A stretch of 64,000 nt of DNA from DTFZ01 sp050260375 (lineage in GTDB: Bacteria; Bacillota; Clostridia; Christensenellales; SZUA-584): assembly GCA_050260375.1 (NCBI GenBank), contig JBLNCA010000049.1:5013-69012 (forward strand). Direction: 5' to 3'. The position numbers were made by a program, and so were the translations under genes. The notes beneath the pieces are model-generated. The model made no database searches. It was not told where the DNA came from and saw only the letters and a list, made by a program, of their open reading frames with translations. Each line of letters starts with the position of its first letter. The first letter of the stretch is position 1. Of the stretch, positions 35,437 through 42,629 are shown one piece after another.

Positions 35437-37568
35437 ATCATAGCCTCCATGAGCTTCTCGGGCGTCAGGGGAATGCAGTTGGTGCGCGCGCCGGTAGCAT
35501 GTTCCACAGCGGCGGTGTATGCGGCCGCCGCGCCGACGAGCGTCAGCTCGCCTGCGCCTTTTGCGCCGAACGGGCCGTTGCGGTACGGGTTCTCCATCAT
35601 TACCGTCTCAAAATGCACGGTATCCATAGCGGTGGGTATTATATAATCGGTAAAGCTGTTTTGAAGCACTTTGCCGTTTGCCGACTCCATCTTTTCTGTC
35701 GAAGCGTATCCGAGGCCTTGCAGCATGCCGCCCTCGATCTGCCCCTGCATTACGGTGCTGTCTATCGGCGTGCCCACGTCGAATACGCCCCACGCGCCCA
35801 GCAGTTTTGTCTCTGCAAGCATCGTATCAACTTCCACTTCGACAACGTTTACGCCCCACGCGTACGTCGGGTAAGCGTCGCCCGAGAAAGTCTCGAGATC
35901 CCATGGAATAAGGTCGGGATGAACGTAGTGCTCCTCAATAAGCTGCCTTTGGCCGCTCTGCCATTCGGCTTTTAGCCTTAACGCCGCCTTTTCAACGAGC
36001 CGCCCGACTACCATTATCGAGCGCGAGGCGACGGTAGGCCCCGAGTTGGGCACCCTGCTCGTATCCGGGTTTTTGTATATCACCTTATCGAGCGGCAGGC
36101 CGAGAACCTGCGCGGCTATCTTGCTGAATGTTGTCCTTACTCCCTGTCCCATTTCGGCGTTGCTCACCAGTATCTCTACCGTGTCGTCCTCGTGCTTTAA
36201 AAGCTGTACGACGGATTTGATGTAATCGCGCTCGCCGGACCCGGTAAAACCGCAGCCGTGCAGGAACAGCGATATGCCTATTCCACGGCGGTAACGTCCC
36301 GTCTGGTTTTCGTACGCTTTATATTTTTCCGTATAGCCGGAAATCTCGTCAGCCTTGGCTATCATCTGTTCCAATATGATTGGGTCGTGAAATCTGCCGC
36401 CGGTGGGCGTAGGGTCGCCCTCGTGGACGAGGTACCTGCGCTTAAGTTCCAGCGGGTCAACGTTCAGCCTTTTTGCCAGGTGGTTCATATGCGTTTCTAT
36501 CGCGAAAAAGCTCTGCGGAGCGCCGAATCCGCGAAACGCGCCGGTGGGTACCGTATTCGTTATAACCGCGCGGCCTTTCACGGACAAATTCGGTATATTG
36601 TATACGCCGGTCGCGCAGATAAGCGAGCGCTGCAGCACAACGGTGGAAAGCCCGTCGTATGCGCCGCCGTCCAGCGTGGTGTCTATCTTTATACCTGTTA
36701 TCTCTCCGCTGCTGTTTAACGCCGTTGATATTGTAATTCTCGAAGGGTGGCGTTTCGTGGTAACGGCCATGTCTTCCCGACGCTTGTGTATTATCCGCAC
36801 GGGCTTGCCGGTTTTGTATGAAGCGACAGCCGCCTGGCAGCCTATAAGCGAGGGGTAATCCTCCTTGCCGCCGAAGCCGCCGCCCGTAGTAGTCTGCACG
36901 ACGCGCACCTTTTCGGCAGGGAAACCTAATGCGTGCATCACTGCGGCGTGCACATAATAGGGGCACTGCATCGAACCGTATATCATTACCGTTTCTCCGT
37001 CGCAGGTGCCTATAACGCCGTTAGGCTCTATATAAGCCTGTTCCTGATAGCCGGATATGTAAGTTTCGGTAAACACTTCGACAGCTTCAGCGAAAGCCGC
37101 GTCGGCGTCTCCGCGGCAATAGCCGTATTCGCTTATTATGCTTTTTGCCTGGTCAATGGTAAGCACGGCGTCTAAATCCGTGTAATCCGCGCTTACCTGA
37201 TCTATATAGGAATTTACCTTCTTTTCATCCGGCCCGACTATCATAAGTATCGGCTGGCCTATATACGTGACGGTATGCTCCGCGAATATTGGCTGCTCGC
37301 AGGTGACGACTTTAAGCTCGTTGGCTCCGGGCACGTCACGGTAATCTATTACCGTATAACCCTCGTCCATTTGAGGAAGCGTTATGCTGTTTATGCGGGC
37401 GTGAGGCTTTGACGAACGGAATATCGCGGCATAAAGAACGCCTTCGATATGCATGTCCGCTATGTATACCGCGCGGCCGCTCGTCTTTTCATAGTGGTCA
37501 ACTTTGGTTACCGGTTTGCATATGCTTTGTGCGCCTGTATATTCACAGAACCTGCTTTCGCTTTGCAT
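35433..37568 (-). CDS. xdhA: Xanthine dehydrogenase molybdenum-binding subunit
   Basis: The 711-residue molybdopterin subunit has an N-terminal aldehyde-oxidase a/b hammerhead domain and then the Mo-binding domain: GGGFGGKEDYP, FRGFGAPQ, EMGQGVRT and the C-terminal GAKGAGELTLVGAA with the expected catalytic Glu. It hydroxylates purine rings. The ATG at 37568 follows a good AAAAGGAAGTGAG site. It is first gene of the minus-strand xdhABC plus toroid operon and is divergent from guanine deaminase, linking guanine to xanthine to urate. Confidence 0.93.
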   Translation of the reverse strand: MQSESRFCEYTGAQSICKPVTKVDHYEKTSGRAVYIADMHIEGVLYAAIFRSSKPHARINSITLPQMDEGYTVIDYRDVPGANELKVVTCEQPIFAEHTVTYIGQPILMIVGPDEKKVNSYIDQVSADYTDLDAVLTIDQAKSIISEYGYCRGDADAAFAEAVEVFTETYISGYQEQAYIEPNGVIGTCDGETVMIYGSMQCPYYVHAAVMHALGFPAEKVRVVQTTTGGGFGGKEDYPSLIGCQAAVASYKTGKPVRIIHKRREDMAVTTKRHPSRITISTALNSSGEITGIKIDTTLDGGAYDGLSTVVLQRSLICATGVYNIPNLSVKGRAVITNTVPTGAFRGFGAPQSFFAIETHMNHLAKRLNVDPLELKRRYLVHEGDPTPTGGRFHDPIILEQMIAKADEISGYTEKYKAYENQTGRYRRGIGISLFLHGCGFTGSGERDYIKSVVQLLKHEDDTVEILVSNAEMGQGVRTTFSKIAAQVLGLPLDKVIYKNPDTSRVPNSGPTVASRSIMVVGRLVEKAALRLKAEWQSGQRQLIEEHYVHPDLIPWDLETFSGDAYPTYAWGVNVVEVEVDTMLAETKLLGAWGVFDVGTPIDSTVMQGQIEGGMLQGLGYASTEKMESANGKVLQNSFTDYIIPTAMDTVHFETVMMENPYRNGPFGAKGAGELTLVGAAAAYTAAVEHATGARTNCIPLTPEKLMEAMI

Positions 37569-37617
37569 AGCTCACTTCCTTTTAAGATACCGGCATCCGG
37601 CGATTCGCTTAACGTCT

Positions 37618-37633
37618 GCCGGGTTAAACCGGC
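37618..37633. promoter_or_regulatory. Palindromic operator candidate between xdhA and guaD
   Basis: GCCGGGTTAAACCGGC is a 16-bp palindrome with a single mismatched pair, 50 bp ahead of the xdhA start in the divergent region. It could bind a purine-responsive or LacI-type regulator; which one is unknown. Confidence 0.35.
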
Positions 37634-37778
37634 CTTTTGATTGTTGTTATATAAGTCTGCGGATATCGTATAAATGTATATTAAGTCTATTACAGGATAT
37701 GCTGTTTATTTGAGCGTATCACGGCTTACAAAAAAAATCAAGGTTAAAGACTTTTTTTTAGGGGACGCTGTATTTTTA

Positions 37779-37808
37779 CTTGTTTATTCCTGCCATGGAT
37801 AGTATTAT
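37779..37808 (+). promoter_or_regulatory. Possible guaD promoter
   Basis: TTGTTT (37779-37784) and TATTAT (37803-37808) are 18 bp apart and about 38 bp before the chosen guaD start. Both boxes are imperfect. I saw no convincing xdhA promoter on the other strand. Confidence 0.35.
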
Positions 37809-37845
37809 TATATATCTGTTAATATATTCGAAAAGGATCGCAGCC

Positions 37846-39096
37846 ATGACGAAGGATTTCGTTTTAAAAGGCAATATCGTACATGCGGTAAATCCGGGTG
37901 AGCTTTCCGTTGCGGAGAATGGTTATCTGGTCGTACGGGACGGCAATGTAAAAGAGATACTGCGCGAATACGACGGGGAAGTAACGGATTACGGCAACAG
38001 CCTTATAATACCCGGCCTTTGCGACATGCACGTGCACGCGCCGCAGTACGCCATGGCCGGTTTCGGCCTTGATATGGAGCTGCTGCAATGGCTCAAAACC
38101 TACGCGTTTCCGGAGGAGAGCAAATACAGCGACCCGGGCTATGCGGCTTACGTATACGAAGCGTTCGCAAAAGCGCTTGTCGCGGCTGGGACTACCCGCG
38201 CATGCGTATTCGGCACTATACATACGGATACGGTATTGATGCTGATGGATATACTGGAGAGCGCGGGCATTACGGCATACGTCGGCAAGGTGAATATGGA
38301 CAGGAACGCGCCCGAGCCGCTTTGCGAGGATACAAGCCGGTCAATAAGCGAAACGAAACGCTGGCTGAAGGCGTGCGAAGGCAGGTTTAAACACGTAAAG
38401 CCCATACTTACGCCGCGCTTTATACCCGCGTGCTCGCCGGCTCTGCTCAAATCGCTGGGGGATATGGCGGCGGAGTACGGCCTGCCGGTGCAGTCGCATC
38501 TGTCGGAAAACTTAAGCGAAGTCGAATGGATAAAGCAGCTGGAGCCCGACGCGGCGTCTTACGGGCATGCATATGAAAAGTACGGGCTTTTCGGCAAAGG
38601 CGTATTAACTATTATGGCCCATTGCGTGCACAGCACAGAGGAAGAAAAAGCGCTGATGGCGGCAAACGGCGTATGGATGGCGCATTGCCCCGATTCCAAC
38701 TCAAATCTTGCTAGCGGCATGGCCAATTTAAGAGGCATGCTGGACGCGGGCGTGCCCGCAGTGCTGGGCTCGGACGTTGCGGGAGGCAGCACGCTTTCGA
38801 TGCTGGACGTAGCCGCAAAGGCTATAAGAGTCTCAAAGCTGCGCCAGTCAACAAGAGGCGGCAAGAGCCTTACCGTGCCTGAAGCATTTTACCTTGCGAC
38901 ATCGGCAGGCACTATGTTTTTTGGCGAAAAGCCGGGCTTCCAGGCAGGGGCTCCGCTGCACGCCGTGGTAATTGACGACGCGCATATGGTAAATACGCCG
39001 GTGCTCAGCATTTCAGAGCGGCTGGAGAGGGCTATATACATGTCCCGGGATATAAAGATAAAAGCGGTATACTCGGAAGGCAGAAAGATACGGTAG
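37846..39096 (+). CDS. guaD: Guanine deaminase
   Basis: GuaD hydrolyses guanine to xanthine and ammonia. The 416-residue protein has the zinc motif in PGLCDMHVHAPQYAM (His62, His64), with MELLQWLKTYAFPEESKY typical of the guanine deaminase branch. Further metal/catalytic positions are MAHCVHSTEEE and LGSDVAGGSTLS. I take ATG 37846 with AAAAGG 10 nt upstream, not the frame opening at 37780 in the promoter region. It is divergent from xdhABC, which would take the xanthine onward. A two-way terminator follows. Confidence 0.94.
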   Translation: MTKDFVLKGNIVHAVNPGELSVAENGYLVVRDGNVKEILREYDGEVTDYGNSLIIPGLCDMHVHAPQYAMAGFGLDMELLQWLKTYAFPEESKYSDPGYAAYVYEAFAKALVAAGTTRACVFGTIHTDTVLMLMDILESAGITAYVGKVNMDRNAPEPLCEDTSRSISETKRWLKACEGRFKHVKPILTPRFIPACSPALLKSLGDMAAEYGLPVQSHLSENLSEVEWIKQLEPDAASYGHAYEKYGLFGKGVLTIMAHCVHSTEEEKALMAANGVWMAHCPDSNSNLASGMANLRGMLDAGVPAVLGSDVAGGSTLSMLDVAAKAIRVSKLRQSTRGGKSLTVPEAFYLATSAGTMFFGEKPGFQAGAPLHAVVIDDAHMVNTPVLSISERLERAIYMSRDIKIKAVYSEGRKIR

Positions 39097-39130
39097 ACAA
39101 AGGCCGGTAAATTGTTTGATATTGCTAACA

Positions 39131-39166
39131 TAAAAAAACAGCGGTGTGAGTACACATCGCTTTTTA
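39131..39166. terminator. Bidirectional terminator between guaD and lacI-type gene
   Basis: AGCGGTGTG and CACATCGCT pair with one G-T over AGTA (39140-39161). TTTTTAT follows on the plus strand, and a run of A (39132-39138) on the other side gives a T run on the minus strand. It separates the converging guaD and LacI-family genes. Confidence 0.8.
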
Positions 39167-39199
39167 TATGTAGGCTGGATGATTATTCGGGCGGATATA

Positions 39200-40198
39200 T
39201 TAAAGCGTTGTTTCGCGCAGTATTACGGTAGGCTTTAATGTGACCTTTGAACTGCGTCGCGGCTTTTTGTTTATGATATCCATCAAAAGCTGTACGCCCG
39301 AATCGCCTATTTCTTCCGCGGGCTGTTTTACAGTGCTTAGCCGGGGGCGAAGCATGGACGCAAACGGGTGGTCGTCGTAGCCTATCACCGCAAGCTGCTT
39401 CGGTACGGATATTCCGAACGATTGCGCCGCGTTAAGCACGCCGAAAGCGGTATTGTCATCCGCGGCAAACACCGCGTCGGGAAGGCTGCCGCTCGTTACC
39501 CAGCCTTGGACCGCTTCGAATCCGCAGGCGACAGTAAAGTCGCCTTTTACAATAAGGTTGTTGTCGGGCTCAATGCCGCTGTCGCGCAGCGCCTCAATAT
39601 AGCCGCGCATTCTCTCCTGGCTGCTCTCGAAATGCTCCGAGCCGGAAATGTGGGCTACTTTTCGCGCGCCCGCTTTTATAAGGCTCATCGTGGCTTCATA
39701 TCCGCCGGTGAAGTTGTCCACCGAGACGGTGGGAGCCTGGAGGTTGACCTTATGCTGGTCGAGCAGCACGACGGGTATGTTGCGCTTTTTCAGCTCGAAA
39801 AAGTAATCGGTGTTATATACCGGCGTAAGCACTATTACGCCGTCCACGCGGCCTTCCATCACGAGTGAGGCATATACGCTTTCGGAGAAATCGGCGTCGC
39901 TCGCGGCAGAGACTACCACCATAAACATTTCGCAGTCTTTTAAAGCCTTTTCGACCGACGACATCACCTGAATTATAAAAGCGTCGGCCAGATGCGGAAC
40001 GACGAGCGCTATCATGCCCGTCTTTCCGCTGGAAAGAGACCTTGCTGCCGCGTTAGGCCTGTAGTCAAGCTCTTTAATTGCTTCTTCAACCTTTATTCTG
40101 TTGCTTTGCCTTACTCTCGGGTTGTTGTTAAGTACCCTCGATACCGTAACTACCGAAAGCCCGGTCTTTTTAGCAATGTCGTAAATATTTACAGCCAT
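39200..40198 (-). CDS. LacI-family transcriptional repressor (1)
   Basis: The 332-residue regulator has an N-terminal LacI helix-turn-helix (NIYDIAKKTGLSVVTVSRVLN, residues 4-24), the hinge helix (NAAARSLSSGKTG) and a periplasmic-binding-like sugar sensor. It lies 133 bp downstream of the GPH transporter gene on the same strand. The probable targets are the two TTAAACC-type operators at 41711-41724 and 41795-41808, between the transporter and the deacetylase/GH4 genes (inference from proximity and operator type). It seems to have its own promoter. Confidence 0.93.
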   Translation of the reverse strand: MAVNIYDIAKKTGLSVVTVSRVLNNNPRVRQSNRIKVEEAIKELDYRPNAAARSLSSGKTGMIALVVPHLADAFIIQVMSSVEKALKDCEMFMVVVSAASDADFSESVYASLVMEGRVDGVIVLTPVYNTDYFFELKKRNIPVVLLDQHKVNLQAPTVSVDNFTGGYEATMSLIKAGARKVAHISGSEHFESSQERMRGYIEALRDSGIEPDNNLIVKGDFTVACGFEAVQGWVTSGSLPDAVFAADDNTAFGVLNAAQSFGISVPKQLAVIGYDDHPFASMLRPRLSTVKQPAEEIGDSGVQLLMDIINKKPRRSSKVTLKPTVILRETTL

Positions 40199-40215
40199 GA
40201 AACGCTCCCCGCCGA

Positions 40216-40318
40216 CGAGCCGGTATTAACTTCGCGCCCCGAAAAGCCGTGAAATTTATCGGGGCGTTTTGTTTCCCCATTATACCCTACTATTGCGCGT
40301 TATTCAAATACCGGCTCG
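40216..40318 (-). promoter_or_regulatory. LacI (1) promoter region with leader hairpin and flanking inverted repeat
   Basis: On the minus strand, TTGAAT (40302-40307) and TATAAT (40279-40284) are 17 bp apart. A perfect 8-bp stem, CGCCCCGA/TCGGGGCG (40235-40266), lies in the leader, with TTTTGTTT after it only on the plus strand. A 12-bp perfect inverted repeat, CGAGCCGGTATT, flanks the whole at 40216-40227 and 40307-40318. Confidence 0.5.
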
Positions 40319-40331
40319 CCGAAGAGCTTTA

Positions 40332-41663
40332 TTATGCTTCGAGCCTTCTTGTTTCAAGCTCCTTTAAAATCTGCGCGTAGCGCTTTTCGGACAGGTCGTA
40401 GAACAGCATTATAACTGCCATGAGCGCGAGCCCGATTGCCGGAGCCCATGAAAGCATCATGTTCATCGCGTCAAGCGCGGAAGCTTTCTGTACGGCGTTT
40501 GCCACATACCCCGACCACTCGAGCCAATAGCCGGGTATCGCTCCTCCCAAGGCGCCGGAAAGCAGCGTTGCGAATGTACCCATTGAGAATATGATGCTTT
40601 CGGAACGCTTGCCTGTCTTCCATTCGCCGTATTCTACGGTATCGGCCTGCATAGAGAGCGTCATTACCATCATAACGCCGATGCCCACCATCGAGAGCGC
40701 GTTGAATGCGAACACCAGCCAGCCCTGCACGAAATAGATCGCGGCGCTGAACACCGCGCCGAATATGCCGCCTGCAATAATGGTTTTTTTCTTGCCGAGC
40801 TTTCTGGAGACAGGAGGCGTCAGCATCATTGCCGCAACCATAGGCACGAGCCCGACGCCCACAAATATCGAAACGAGGTCTTTATTGCCGACTATATAAT
40901 CGAAATAATAAACCCCAATTGTCTGCTTGATGGATATGGCGATGCCGGAGGTAAGGGTTACGAGCAGTACAAGTATAAGGGGCTTGTTTTTTGCCACCAG
41001 ATTAAGCGTATCCTTGAATTTCTCGTTACGCTTGGGAACCGCTTTTATGCGCTCTTTCGTAAATACGGCCGCAATCACCGCGCCTCCGGCGCATATCGAA
41101 CCGAATATCAGAGCGGTAAAGAAGAATCCGTTTGAATCGTTGCCGCCGCCCAGCAGCGAGACGAGCGGTATCGTCACCACATAGGCGATAAGCGAGCCTA
41201 TCGTTGCCGTTATTTTTGGCCAGGATACGATGCGGGTTCTCTCGCCCGGGTCGTCCGTCATCGAAGGGGCCATCGACCAATACGGTATATCCATGAAGCT
41301 GTATACCGAACTCCATAAAAGATATGTTACGAATGCGTATACGACTTTGCCGGTTGTGTCAAGACCCGGGTTGATGAAGCAAAGAACGGTGGTAACGCCT
41401 ATCAGCACTCCGCCGACAAGCACGAACGGGCGGTATTTACCCGACTTTAGGCGCGCGCGGTCTATTATTAAGCCGGTAAGCGGATCGTTTGCCGCGTCCC
41501 ATATGCGCGCGATAAGGAAAAGCGTTGCAACAACGGCGGGCCCGATGCCTACCGAGTCCGTTAAAAAGTTCATCAGATACGTCATCATCAGCCCGTACGC
41601 GAAATTCTGCCCGAACGCTCCCATGCTATATGCGAATTTCTCAGAACCAGAGACCTTTTCCAT
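40332..41663 (-). CDS. GPH-family sugar:cation symporter (MelB-like)
   Basis: The 443-residue protein has about twelve membrane segments and belongs to the glycoside-pentoside-hexuronide symporter family. The typical motif is RIWDAANDPLTGLIIDRAR, near residues 48-66. Such carriers import unphosphorylated glycosides with Na+ or H+. It is divergent from the deacetylase, GH4 and kinase genes and shares their operator region, so it probably brings in their substrate. A strong promoter (TTGACT, 18 bp, TATAAT) with an operator downstream controls it. Confidence 0.9.
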   Translation of the reverse strand: MEKVSGSEKFAYSMGAFGQNFAYGLMMTYLMNFLTDSVGIGPAVVATLFLIARIWDAANDPLTGLIIDRARLKSGKYRPFVLVGGVLIGVTTVLCFINPGLDTTGKVVYAFVTYLLWSSVYSFMDIPYWSMAPSMTDDPGERTRIVSWPKITATIGSLIAYVVTIPLVSLLGGGNDSNGFFFTALIFGSICAGGAVIAAVFTKERIKAVPKRNEKFKDTLNLVAKNKPLILVLLVTLTSGIAISIKQTIGVYYFDYIVGNKDLVSIFVGVGLVPMVAAMMLTPPVSRKLGKKKTIIAGGIFGAVFSAAIYFVQGWLVFAFNALSMVGIGVMMVMTLSMQADTVEYGEWKTGKRSESIIFSMGTFATLLSGALGGAIPGYWLEWSGYVANAVQKASALDAMNMMLSWAPAIGLALMAVIMLFYDLSEKRYAQILKELETRRLEA

Positions 41664-41710
41664 ATTGCCCCTCCTATAAAAAAGTTTGCAGCGACAAGAC
41701 CCTAAAGAAG

Positions 41711-41724
41711 TTAAACCGATTAAA
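41711..41724. promoter_or_regulatory. LacI-type operator, site 1
   Basis: TTAAACCGATTAAA is a near-palindrome with a central CG. It lies about 24-37 bp downstream of the transporter -10 box on the minus strand, a position where a repressor blocks elongation. Confidence 0.6.
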
Positions 41725-41747
41725 TTAAGATACTAAAATGTGTATCT

Positions 41748-41777
41748 ATTATACCGAATAAAAAGAGCATTAGTCAA
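41748..41777 (-). promoter_or_regulatory. Transporter promoter
   Basis: On the minus strand, TTGACT (41772-41777) and a perfect TATAAT (41748-41753) are 18 bp apart. Operator site 1 lies downstream. Confidence 0.7.
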
Positions 41778-41794
41778 TATATATACAATAAATA

Positions 41795-41808
41795 TTAAAC
41801 CGGTTAAA
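41795..41808. promoter_or_regulatory. LacI-type operator, site 2
   Basis: TTAAACCGGTTAAA is a near-perfect palindrome around CCGG that abuts the -35 box of the plus-strand promoter at 41809. It is 84 bp from site 1 (about eight helix turns), so looping by a tetrameric LacI-type repressor is possible. Confidence 0.6.
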
Positions 41809-41838
41809 TTGACACTCCGGTATATTATATGATAATAT
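41809..41838 (+). promoter_or_regulatory. Promoter of the deacetylase-GH4-kinase operon
   Basis: A perfect TTGACA (41809-41814) and TAATAT (41833-41838) are 18 bp apart. They lie 33 bp ahead of the deacetylase ATG and directly beside operator site 2. Confidence 0.65.
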
Positions 41839-41870
41839 ACTGGCATATAATACGTACGGAGGACGCCTTT

Positions 41871-42617
41871 ATGGATATAAGCGATATACTGCCTTTGCCG
41901 GATATTGAGCACTGCGGCAGCCTTCTTTGCATACAGCCGCATCCGGACGACAACGAAGTGGGCGCGGGCGCCACGATAGCAAAGCTTGCGGCCAAAGGAT
42001 GCAACGTCACTTATCTGACGGTAACGGACGGCTCTTTGGGCAGCATGGACGCATCGGCGAGCCTGGGGGAAATAGCCGAGATACGAAGGAACGAGGCGAG
42101 GACGTCGGCGTCCTATCTTGGAGCGTCGGAATGCATATTCCTTGGCTTTCCCGACGGAAGCTATCCCGACGAAAAGCTGCTGTGCCAAAGCATCGTAAGC
42201 GTTATACGCAAAGTTAAGCCAGAAATCGTAATGGCGCCCGATCCTTTTCTGCCATACGAGGCTCATCCGGACCACCGAAAGGTTGGCATGGCTGCCGTCG
42301 AAGCGTGCCTTTTCAGCCCGTTCCCCGGCTTTAAGACTCAGGAACAAACCGCGGCATGGTCCGTCGGCGGCATAGCGTTTCACAGTACGGCATACCCAAA
42401 CACGTTTATCGGCGTGGACGCTACGTGGGATATGAAGAAAAAGGCGCTTGCCATGCACGAAAGCCAGTTCTCCAAGGAGATGCTTGAAAGGCTCTGCATG
42501 TATTTTGATTTTAAGGCAGCGAAGTACGCGGAGCGGTGCCAGTGTGAAAGGGCTGAGGCGTTCAAGGTGTTAAGCTGCGACCATCTGCATATGAATGTCG
42601 ATACGATAAATCTGTAA
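41871..42617 (+). CDS. PIG-L / LmbE-family zinc deacetylase
   Basis: The 248-residue cytoplasmic protein has the PIG-L zinc motif PHPDDNEVG (His24, Asp26, Asp27) and the second ligand HPDHRKVG. Family members remove acetyl groups from GlcNAc-containing molecules, including diacetylchitobiose and GlcNAc-PI. The start is ATG 41871 with GGAGG upstream; the longer frame from 41829 overlaps the promoter. It is first of three plus-strand genes (GH4 starts 12 bp on). The neighbours suggest an N-acetylated disaccharide as substrate (inference). Confidence 0.88.
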   Translation: MDISDILPLPDIEHCGSLLCIQPHPDDNEVGAGATIAKLAAKGCNVTYLTVTDGSLGSMDASASLGEIAEIRRNEARTSASYLGASECIFLGFPDGSYPDEKLLCQSIVSVIRKVKPEIVMAPDPFLPYEAHPDHRKVGMAAVEACLFSPFPGFKTQEQTAAWSVGGIAFHSTAYPNTFIGVDATWDMKKKALAMHESQFSKEMLERLCMYFDFKAAKYAERCQCERAEAFKVLSCDHLHMNVDTINL

Positions 42618-42629
42618 AGGAAGTGCGCA

